This document shows, piece after piece, positions 1 to 5,323 of a stretch of DNA of 10,066 nt. Origin of the DNA: JBARRS01 sp049644345 (GTDB taxonomy: Bacteria; Actinomycetota; Thermoleophilia; Gaiellales; Gaiellaceae). Every line of letters starts with the position of its first letter. Within the stretch, counting starts at the first letter, position 1. The position numbers and the translations under genes are program-made. A model generated the notes under the pieces. The model saw nothing but the letters and a program-made list of their open reading frames with translations, had not been told where the DNA came from and searched no databases. The stretch lies in contig JBARRS010000119.1 in the NCBI GenBank assembly GCA_049644345.1, positions 1-10,066 on the forward strand, read 5' to 3'.

Positions 1-1262
1 CGATCGAGGCGGCCGGTCACCGCATCCTCGGCACGCCGTTCGACGCCGTCGACCTCGCCGAGGATCGCGAGCGGTTCGGCCGTCTGCTCGCCGGCCTCGA
101 GATCGCCTGCCCGGACTGGGGGGTCGCGCGCACGGCTGTCGAAGCGGTGACGATCGCGGATCGGGTCGGGTATCCGGTGCTGATGCGGCCGTCCTACGTC
201 CTGGGCGGCCGCGCGATGCGCGTCTGCAACGCGCCCGAAGAGGTGGTCGAGGCCTTCCGCGGCGTCGACGGGCCGACGCTCGTCGACCGGTTCCTGGAGC
301 ACGCGATCGAGCTCGACGTGGATGCGCTCTGCGACGGCCGCCACGCGTACGTCGCCGCGGTGATGCAGCACGTCGAGGAGGCCGGCGTCCACTCCGGCGA
401 CTCGGCGTGCGTCCTGCCGGCCCCCGCGCTCGGCGCCGTCGAGCGGGAGCTCGTCGACGAGGTCGTCCGGCGGCTCGGCGCCGCGCTCGGCGTCGTCGGC
501 CTGCTGAACGTCCAGCTTGCGATCGCCGAGGGGGAGCTCTACGTGCTCGAGGTCAACCCGCGAGCGTCGCGCACCGTGCCTTTTGCGAGCAAAGCGACCG
601 GCGTTAATCTCGTCGCCGCAGCCTGCAGGCTCGCCGTGGGGGAGCGCCTGGCCGATCTGGACCTGCCCAGGGACCTGGTCCCGGGACAGGTGAGCGTCAA
701 GGCCGCAGTGCTCCCGTTCCAACGCTTCCCCGGTGCCGACCCCGTGCTCGGCCCCGAGATGCGCTCGACCGGCGAGGTGATGGCGAGCGCCTCCGACTTC
801 GCCTCGGCGTTTGCGAAGGCCGAGCGAGCGGCGGGGCGGCAGCTCCCGACGTCTGGCACCGCGTTTCTCTCGGTCCGCGACGCCGACAAGGGCTCGGTCG
901 TCGCGGTCGGCCGGGCGCTCGCAGGGCTCGGCTTCGATCTCGTGGCGACGACCGGGACGGCGCTCGTGCTCGCCGCGGCCGGGCTCACGGTCCAGTCCGT
1001 CCGCAAGGTGACCGAACGGGGCGAGACGCCGAGCGTCGTCGATCTGATCCGGCGCGGCCGCTGCGAGCTCGTCATCAACACGCCGCAAGGCTCAGGTGCG
1101 CGGACCGACGGCTACCTGATCCGCGAGGCGGCGCTCGTCGCCCGCGTCCCCTGCATCACGACCATCTCAGGCGCCGCGGCTGCAGTCGAGGCGATCGCCC
1201 ACGCGCACGCGGAGCTCGCGGTCTCGCTGCAAGAGAGGATCGATGAAGCGCGAGCGTCTTAG
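1..1262 (+). CDS. carB: Carbamoyl-phosphate synthase large subunit, C-terminal part (partial)
   Basis: The gene enters from the left edge; codons are in frame from base 3, giving about 419 residues of a protein usually near 1,070. CarB makes carbamoyl phosphate from bicarbonate, ATP and glutamine-derived ammonia, for pyrimidine and arginine synthesis, as a cytoplasmic complex with CarA. The visible part is the second ATP-grasp domain, which phosphorylates carbamate, followed by the allosteric MGS-like domain. Seen directly: the PSYVLGGRAM nucleotide-binding loop near base 190, the metal- and ATP-binding stretch EVNPRASRTVPF near 550-590, and the MGS start SVRDADKGSVVAVGRAL near 870. The MGS end, INTPQGSGARTDGYLIREAA, lies near 1075-1135. 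No key residue looks lost in this part. It heads the local pyrimidine cluster, and its last 20 bases overlap pyrK. The first ATP-grasp and oligomerisation domains lie outside the window. Confidence 0.97.
   Translation, partial: IEAAGHRILGTPFDAVDLAEDRERFGRLLAGLEIACPDWGVARTAVEAVTIADRVGYPVLMRPSYVLGGRAMRVCNAPEEVVEAFRGVDGPTLVDRFLEHAIELDVDALCDGRHAYVAAVMQHVEEAGVHSGDSACVLPAPALGAVERELVDEVVRRLGAALGVVGLLNVQLAIAEGELYVLEVNPRASRTVPFASKATGVNLVAAACRLAVGERLADLDLPRDLVPGQVSVKAAVLPFQRFPGADPVLGPEMRSTGEVMASASDFASAFAKAERAAGRQLPTSGTAFLSVRDADKGSVVAVGRALAGLGFDLVATTGTALVLAAAGLTVQSVRKVTERGETPSVVDLIRRGRCELVINTPQGSGARTDGYLIREAALVARVPCITTISGAAAAVEAIAHAHAELAVSLQERIDEARAS
1233..1239 (+). promoter_or_regulatory. Shine-Dalgarno site for pyrK inside carB
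   Basis: GAGAGGA lies three bases before the ATG at 1243, within the last codons of carB. It supports 1243 as the pyrK start and suggests translational coupling to carB. The spacing is slightly short. Confidence 0.55.
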
Positions 1263-1905
1263 CGTCGTCGCCGCCGAGATTGTCGGGCCCTACACGCTCC
1301 TTCGAGTCGACCGCGGCGGGCTCGACCCTGGGATTCCAGGGCAGTTCTTCATGCTCGAAGCGCCCGGCCGGCTGTTGCCGCGACCGATGTCGGTCTGCCT
1401 CGCACCTCCCGGCGAGCTTGCGTTCCTCGTCGATCCGATCGGCCCCGGGACGCGCGTGCTCTGCGCGCTCCGCTCGGGCGACGAGCTGACCGCCTTCGGC
1501 CCGCTCGGCAACGGCTATCGGCTCGACGTCGAGCGCCCGCTCCTCGTCGCCGGGGGGATCGGAGTCGCGCCGCTCCCGTTTCTCTCCGAGGCGATCGGGC
1601 AACCGCCCGCGCTGCTGGGCTTTCGCAGCGAGTGGCATGCCGAGGCGGCGGCGCTGGTGCCGAACGCCGAGGTCGTGCTCGAGCCGACCTACGTGACCGA
1701 GGTGATCCCCCCCGGCTACGACGTCCTCGCGTGCGGCCCCGAGCCCATGCTCGAGGCGGTGCGGCACGTTGCCCCCGCCGCGCAGCTCGCCTGGGAAGCT
1801 CCAATGGCGTGCGGGTACGGCGCCTGCTACGGCTGTGCGGTCGAGATCGACGGGCAGCTGAGGCGCCTCTGCGTGGAAGGCCCGGTGCTCGAGGCGGTCG
1901 CGTGA
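1243..1905 (+). CDS. pyrK: Dihydroorotate dehydrogenase electron-transfer subunit (PyrK)
   Basis: This is the iron-sulfur flavoprotein partner of class 1B PyrD. It carries electrons from the FMN of PyrD through a 2Fe-2S cluster and FAD to NAD+. The protein has 220 residues, at the short end for the family. Seen in order: a ferredoxin-reductase-like beta barrel with the FAD motif RPMS at residues 47-50; GPLGNG at 86-91; the nucleotide-binding loop GGIG at 104-107; ACGPEPM at 163-169; and a C-terminal cluster loop with cysteines 190, 195, 198 and 210 (CX4CX2CX11C). All four cluster ligands are present. The ATG at 1243 has a Shine-Dalgarno site and overlaps carB by 20 bp; the stop overlaps the pyrD GTG as GTGA. 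Adjacent pyrD makes the assignment firm over other ferredoxin reductases. Confidence 0.95.
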   Translation: MKRERLSVVAAEIVGPYTLLRVDRGGLDPGIPGQFFMLEAPGRLLPRPMSVCLAPPGELAFLVDPIGPGTRVLCALRSGDELTAFGPLGNGYRLDVERPLLVAGGIGVAPLPFLSEAIGQPPALLGFRSEWHAEAAALVPNAEVVLEPTYVTEVIPPGYDVLACGPEPMLEAVRHVAPAAQLAWEAPMACGYGACYGCAVEIDGQLRRLCVEGPVLEAVA

Positions 1906-2804
1906 GGCTCCTGAACGCGAGCGGCTGCCTCGACGCTCTCGTCGCGCCCGGAACGGCGCGCGCGCTCGACGCCTTCGTGACGAAGACGGTGACGCCGCTG
2001 CCGCGCGAGGGAAACGCGCCCGTTCGGATCGCCGAGACCGAGGTCGGGATGCTGAACGCGATCGGCCTCGCGAACCCGGGCATCGGCCGCTTCCTCTCGG
2101 AGCATCTGCCGCGGCTCGCCAAGCTCGAGCTCGAGCTCTGGGTCTCCGTCGGCGGCTTCTCCGTCCACGACTACGGCGAGCTCTGCGACCGGCTCGACGA
2201 CCGGCCTGAGGTCGCCGCGATCGAGCTCAACGTCTCCTGTCCGAACGTCGACGAGGCGCCCGAGGGCGTCGCCGAAGTCGTCACGGCCGCCCGCGGCGCA
2301 ACCCGCAAGCCGCTGTACGCGAAGCTGTCGCCTGCGCTGCCCGATGTTGCGGAGGCCGCCCTGGCCGCCGAGGCGGCCGGAGCAGACGGGCTCTCGCTCG
2401 TGAACACGATCAAGGGGCTCGCGCTGGACGAGCGGACGCTGCAGCCGCGGCTGGCACGCGCCGCCGGCGGCCTCTCCGGCCCGGCGTTGAAACCGATCGC
2501 GCTCGCCGCCGTCTATGCGTGCCGAGCCGCCTGCAGGCTGCCGATCGTGGGCATGGGCGGCGTCGCGACCGGACGCGACGCACTCGACTTCCTGGCGGCC
2601 GGAGCAGCGGACGTCGCTCTCGGCACGATTCTCTTCTCAGACCCCGGCGCGCCGGCTCGGATTCGCACCGAGCTCGAGGCCGAAGCAGCTGCCCTCGGCT
2701 TTGTCAGCTTGGACAACGCGGTCGGCGTCGCGCACAACTCTGTCAAAAATGCCTGCATATCGGCCGAAACGGAAGCAGCCAACGCGCCTGCGTATCGTGG
2801 TTGA
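1902..2804 (+). CDS. pyrD: Dihydroorotate dehydrogenase, class 1B catalytic subunit
   Basis: This FMN-containing TIM-barrel enzyme oxidises dihydroorotate to orotate in pyrimidine synthesis and works as a heterotetramer with PyrK. The start is the GTG at 1902, which overlaps the pyrK stop by 4 bp; the frame stays open further upstream, but that part encodes no PyrD sequence. Of 300 residues, motifs seen are NASG at 5-8, TKTVTPLPREGN at 27-38, GMLNAIGLANPG at 49-60, and NVSCPNV with catalytic Cys113, the class 1 base. Further on are KLSP at 141-144, VNTI at 167-170, and the phosphate-binding GMGG (217-220) and GTILFSDP (241-248). The N-terminus lacks the strand that usually precedes the ASG motif. 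After the usual end (GVAH, 275-278) it carries about 22 extra residues with no recognisable motif. Its stop codon lies inside a predicted promoter. Confidence 0.95.
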   Translation: MRLLNASGCLDALVAPGTARALDAFVTKTVTPLPREGNAPVRIAETEVGMLNAIGLANPGIGRFLSEHLPRLAKLELELWVSVGGFSVHDYGELCDRLDDRPEVAAIELNVSCPNVDEAPEGVAEVVTAARGATRKPLYAKLSPALPDVAEAALAAEAAGADGLSLVNTIKGLALDERTLQPRLARAAGGLSGPALKPIALAAVYACRAACRLPIVGMGGVATGRDALDFLAAGAADVALGTILFSDPGAPARIRTELEAEAAALGFVSLDNAVGVAHNSVKNACISAETEAANAPAYRG

Positions 2805-2828
2805 CCCGCGGGCGCGACTTGTTAGTAT
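2801..2828 (+). promoter_or_regulatory. Predicted housekeeping-sigma promoter for mihF-gmk-rpoZ
   Basis: A -35 hexamer TTGACC (2801-2806, five of six to consensus) and a -10 hexamer TAGTAT (2823-2828, fits TANNNT) are separated by 16 bp. The pyrD stop TGA (2802-2804) lies within the -35. The GTG of mihF begins 10 bases after the -10 ends, so the mRNA would have a leader of a few bases or none. No Shine-Dalgarno site precedes that GTG, which fits leaderless translation. An A-rich patch (2744-2749) lies upstream. Transcription start is predicted, not shown. Confidence 0.7.
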
Positions 2829-2837
2829 GCGCCGTCC

Positions 2838-3170
2838 GTGCCAGCGCTCAAGAGTCAGGCTCAGGCACCCCTTCGGTCCCTCGACCAGCGCATGGAGGCC
2901 CTCAAGCGGGCCAACGACATCCGCGTCCGCCGTGCGCAGCTCAAGAAGGACCTGAAGACCGGCAGGGCGCGTATCGAGGACATCCTCCGCAGCCCGCCCG
3001 AGTACGTCTCGACTGCGAAGGTCTTCGACATCCTCATGGCTGTTCCGAAATTCGGGCGCGTGAAGGCGGCGCGTTTCCTCAATCAGTGTCGGATCAGCCA
3101 GTCGAAGACCGTCGGCGGTCTTTCTGACCGCCAGCGCGCCGAGCTCATTGGCCTCTTCGGCAACCGGTAG
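2838..3170 (+). CDS. mihF: Actinobacterial-type integration host factor (mIHF)
   Basis: This is a small, basic, nucleoid-associated DNA-binding protein, essential in mycobacteria and unrelated in fold to the HU-like IHF of enterobacteria. It bends and compacts DNA. Of 110 residues, the first half is a long charged helix (about 16-40, rich in Lys and Arg). The second half carries the helix-two-turn-helix-like DNA-binding part, with VPKFGRVKAARFL at 69-81 and ISQSKTVGGLSDRQR at 86-100. These match the mycobacterial and streptomycete proteins in pattern. The GTG at 2838 gives a full-length N-terminal helix and sits just after a predicted promoter. The alternative ATG at 2892 would remove the first 18 residues and also lacks a Shine-Dalgarno site. 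Its position before gmk and rpoZ is the usual actinobacterial one. The gene overlaps gmk by 23 bp. Confidence 0.93.
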   Translation: MPALKSQAQAPLRSLDQRMEALKRANDIRVRRAQLKKDLKTGRARIEDILRSPPEYVSTAKVFDILMAVPKFGRVKAARFLNQCRISQSKTVGGLSDRQRAELIGLFGNR

Positions 3171-3768
3171 CGGTCACTCCCGCCCGCCGGTCTTCGTCAT
3201 CACGGGCACCTCCGGCGAGGGCAAGAGCACACTCGCGAAGCTCTTGCTCGAACGAGTGCCCGAGCTCGAGCTCGCAGTCTCGGCGACGACGCGGAAGCGG
3301 CGACCGGGGGAGGTCGACGGCCGCGACTACTGGTTCATCACGCCCGAGGAGTTCGATCGGCGGCTCGCGAACGACGAGTTCCTCGAATGGGTCGAGCTTC
3401 CGTGGGGCGAGCACCGGCGGTCCGGAACGCTCTGGTCAGAGATCGATCGGATCGCGGCCGGCGGGAAGGCGGTCCTGCTCGAGCTCGAGACGCAGGGCGC
3501 TCTTGCCGTGCGCGACCGCGTTCCGGCGAGCGTGACGATCTTCATCACCGCGCCGAGCGAGGACGAGGCCGAGCGGCGCCTACGGGCGCGGGGCACGGAG
3601 AGCGAGGGCGAGATCGAGGAGCGGATCGCTGAGGCTCGCAAGCAGCGCAGGCTCGCCGGCGAGTTTCAGCATGCGGTCGTCAACGACGACCTCGATCGCG
3701 CGCTGGACGAGCTCCAGGGAATCGTGGAGCGCGCCCTGGACGCCGCAGGTACGATCTCCAGACCGTGA
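3148..3768 (+). CDS. gmk: Guanylate kinase, divergent GMP site
   Basis: It phosphorylates GMP to GDP with ATP in the cytoplasm. The protein has 206 residues, the normal size. The start is a TTG at 3148 inside the mihF end; no ATG or GTG lies between it and the first strand, VFVITG. Seen: P-loop GTSGEGKST (20-28), GMP-site Ser45, Arg49 and Arg52 in SATTRKRRPGEVDG, Tyr61 in DYWF, Glu80 in FLEW, lid arginines around 143-148 (RRLRARGTES) and VVNDDLDRAL at 177-186. The usual GMP-contacting Tyr of the YYGT/YYGS motif is missing: here the sequence reads RRSGT (90-94). The two Asp of the DIDxQG motif are both Glu (112 and 114). Placement between mihF and rpoZ strongly supports guanylate kinase rather than a related kinase. 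The stop overlaps the rpoZ start (GTGA). Confidence 0.9.
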   Translation: MASSATGSGHSRPPVFVITGTSGEGKSTLAKLLLERVPELELAVSATTRKRRPGEVDGRDYWFITPEEFDRRLANDEFLEWVELPWGEHRRSGTLWSEIDRIAAGGKAVLLELETQGALAVRDRVPASVTIFITAPSEDEAERRLRARGTESEGEIEERIAEARKQRRLAGEFQHAVVNDDLDRALDELQGIVERALDAAGTISRP

Positions 3769-3995
3769 TTCATCCTCGAATCGACGAACTCCTGGGTCAT
3801 GTCGACTCCCGCTACGCGCTCGTGATCGTGGCTGCGAAGCGCGCGCGGCAGATCAACAACTACCACCAGCAGCTCGGCGAGGGCACGTTCGACCAGTTCC
3901 TTCCTCCGCTCGTCGAGTCGCGCTCGAAGAACTACTTGACCATGTCCCTCGAGGAAGTCTCCGAGGGCAAGATCAAGTACAGCTACTCAAACTAG
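3765..3995 (+). CDS. rpoZ: RNA polymerase omega subunit
   Basis: Omega is a small subunit that binds the beta' subunit and assists RNA polymerase assembly. The protein has 76 residues, shorter than mycobacterial omega (about 110) and close to compact forms. The defining helix SRYALVIVAAKRARQI is at residues 15-30, followed by the C-terminal segment KNYLTMSLEEVSEGKIKY at 55-72. The GTG start overlaps the gmk stop by 4 bp, so the two are probably translationally coupled. The stop codon TAG (3993-3995) lies within a long palindrome that probably ends the transcript. Linkage of gmk with rpoZ is common in bacteria. Confidence 0.93.
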   Translation: MIHPRIDELLGHVDSRYALVIVAAKRARQINNYHQQLGEGTFDQFLPPLVESRSKNYLTMSLEEVSEGKIKYSYSN

Positions 3996-4017
3996 GGGAA
4001 CCCAGGGTTCCCCTAGT
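3991..4017 (+). terminator. Perfect 27-nt palindrome across the rpoZ stop, probable terminator
   Basis: The 13-base arm ACTAGGGGAACCC (3991-4003) is perfectly repeated in inverse at 4005-4017 around a central A. As RNA it folds to a 12-bp stem with a CAG loop. The rpoZ stop is in the left arm. What follows is pyrimidine-rich (CTCCTTCTTC) but has no real T-run, so it is not a textbook intrinsic terminator. It could also protect the 3' end or bind a protein as DNA. Confidence 0.7.
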
Positions 4018-4046
4018 GGACCCCTCCTTCTTCGCTGTTCGCTCTT

Positions 4047-4073
4047 GGCCGTAGCTCGGCTCCGCCGACGGCC
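4047..4073 (+). other. Imperfect hairpin in the rpoZ-coaBC gap
   Basis: GGCCGT (4047-4052) pairs with ACGGCC (4068-4073). Inside, CGGC (4057-4060) pairs with GCCG (4064-4067) around a TCC loop, leaving an AGCT bulge on the left. A short TTTT follows at 4083-4086, ten bases after the stem. It may be a second weak terminator or part of a coaBC leader. I see no gene and no convincing promoter in the 152-bp gap. Confidence 0.4.
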
Positions 4074-4135
4074 TGAAGCGACTTTTCGACCGTGCGGCTG
4101 CCGTAAGCGGGCTTGGCTGGCCGTGTACTGGGGCA

Positions 4136-4156
4136 CACGGGCAGAATGTGCCCGTG
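4136..4156 (+). promoter_or_regulatory. Hairpin covering the coaBC start codon
   Basis: CACGGGCA (4136-4143) and TGCCCGTG (4149-4156) form a perfect 8-bp stem with loop GAATG. The loop and right arm contain the GTG start at 4148 and the alternative GTG at 4154. The right arm can instead pair downstream: CCCGTG (4151-4156) with CACGGG (4158-4163). A third option pairs GGGCACA (4131-4137) with TGTGCCC (4147-4153). These are mutually exclusive folds around the start, so translation control is possible but unproven. Confidence 0.4.
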
Positions 4157-5323
4157 GCACGGGTTCTTCTCGGCGTCACCGGCGGGATCGCCGCCTACAA
4201 GGCGGCCGAGCTGGCTCGGCTGCTGGTCAAGGCCGGGCACGAGGTGACGCCGATCCTGACGCCGGACGCGGAGACATTCGTCTCTGCGAAGACGTTCGAG
4301 GGCCTCGCGCGCAACGAGATGCCGCGCGAGCTCTTTCCGCACCTGACGCGCGCCGATCTGCTCGTGATCGCTCCCCTCTCGGCCAACACGCTCGCGAAGC
4401 TCGCACACGGCCTCGCCGACAACGTGCTCACGCAGACCGCGCTCGCGTTCGAGGGCCCGATCGTCGCCGCTCCTGCGATGAACCCGCGGATGTGGCAAAA
4501 CGCAGCAACCCAGGCGAACGTGGCCGTACTGCGCGACCGCGGCCTCGAGCTGGTCGGGCCGGACGAGGGGGAGACGGCAGAAGGCGAGCTCGGGGTGGGG
4601 AGGATGAGCGAGCCCGAGGAGATCCTCGCCAGCTCCGAGGAGTTGCTCGCGAAGCGCGACCAGCTGCGCGGACGCCGCGTCGTCGTCAGCGCCGGCGGCA
4701 CGCGGGAGCCGCTCGACGCCGTCCGCTTCCTCGGCAACCGGTCGTCAGGGCGCATGGGCGTGGCGCTCGCCGTCGAGGCGTGGCGCCGCGGCGCCGAGGT
4801 GACGCTCGTCGCCGCGAACCTCGCCGTCCCCGCACCCCCGGGCGTCTACGTGGTCGAGACCCGGACCGCCGCAGACGTCGCCCGTGAAATGTTGTCGCGC
4901 GACGCCGACGTCGTCCTGATGGCCGCGGCCGTCGCCGACTACAGGCCGGCGAATCCAACCGAGGCCAAGCGTCCGAAGGACGGAAACGAGTGGACGGTGA
5001 CGCTCGAACCGACGACGGATGTGCTCAGGGAGCTCGGCTCGCGGCGGCAGAACGGGCAGTTGATCGTCGGCTTCGCCGCCGACGTGGGGGAGCGCGGCCT
5101 CGAGCGCGCGCGCAACAAGCTCGCGGCAAAGGGCGCCGACCTGATCGTCTTCAACGACATCTCGCGAGGTGACGTGGCCTTCGACGCCCTGGACAACGAG
5201 GTCGTGCTGCTCGACGGCCAAGAGGAGCGGCGTCTCCCGAAGGCTCCGAAGGAGCGGATCGCTGCCGCGATCCTCGACGAGGTCGTGCAGAGGCTCGGAG
5301 ATGGACGAGCAGGCCGTCGGTAG
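4148..5323 (+). CDS. coaBC: Bifunctional phosphopantothenoylcysteine decarboxylase/synthetase
   Basis: CoaB joins 4'-phosphopantothenate to cysteine using CTP; CoaC, a flavoprotein, decarboxylates the product to 4'-phosphopantetheine for coenzyme A. The protein has 391 residues, near the normal 400. CoaC (about 1-170) shows GVTGGIAAYKAAELARLL (9-26), IAPLSANTLAKLAHGLADN (74-92) and PAMN (109-112). CoaB (about 175-385) shows SAGGTREPLDAVRFLGNRSSG (181-201), MAAAVADYRP (258-267) and GFAADVGERG (308-317). Two oddities sit in CoaC. The segment around the active-site His is about ten residues shorter than in E. coli, leaving only His65 as candidate. The usual active-site Cys of ACGExGxGRM is Glu145. 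The GTG at 4148 is chosen, though GTG 4154 is nearly as good and neither has a clear Shine-Dalgarno site. The end overlaps moxR by 23 bp. Confidence 0.93.
   Translation: MPVARVLLGVTGGIAAYKAAELARLLVKAGHEVTPILTPDAETFVSAKTFEGLARNEMPRELFPHLTRADLLVIAPLSANTLAKLAHGLADNVLTQTALAFEGPIVAAPAMNPRMWQNAATQANVAVLRDRGLELVGPDEGETAEGELGVGRMSEPEEILASSEELLAKRDQLRGRRVVVSAGGTREPLDAVRFLGNRSSGRMGVALAVEAWRRGAEVTLVAANLAVPAPPGVYVVETRTAADVAREMLSRDADVVLMAAAVADYRPANPTEAKRPKDGNEWTVTLEPTTDVLRELGSRRQNGQLIVGFAADVGERGLERARNKLAAKGADLIVFNDISRGDVAFDALDNEVVLLDGQEERRLPKAPKERIAAAILDEVVQRLGDGRAGRR
5288..5293 (+). promoter_or_regulatory. Shine-Dalgarno site for the MoxR gene inside coaBC
   Basis: CAGAGG ends seven bases before the ATG at 5301, within the coaBC coding end. 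It supports 5301 over the more upstream in-frame start at 5169, whose extra 44 codons read as a serine- and arginine-rich out-of-frame copy of coaBC. Confidence 0.55.

Noticed and set aside
1632..1901. Upstream in-frame extension of pyrD within pyrK
   Set aside because: The extension is Arg- and Gly-rich sequence out of frame with pyrK and does not contain the PyrD N-terminal strand; the GTGA overlap at 1902 is the natural start.
2120..2142. Short GAGCTC/CTCGAG repetition
   Set aside because: It encodes Leu-Glu codons with the preferred endings and recurs in many genes here; codon bias rather than a functional repeat.
4047..4120. tRNA-like beginning (GGCCGTAGCTC) in the rpoZ-coaBC gap
   Set aside because: No acceptor-stem partner at the right distance, no anticodon arm and no T-loop consensus follow; the bases instead form a simple hairpin.
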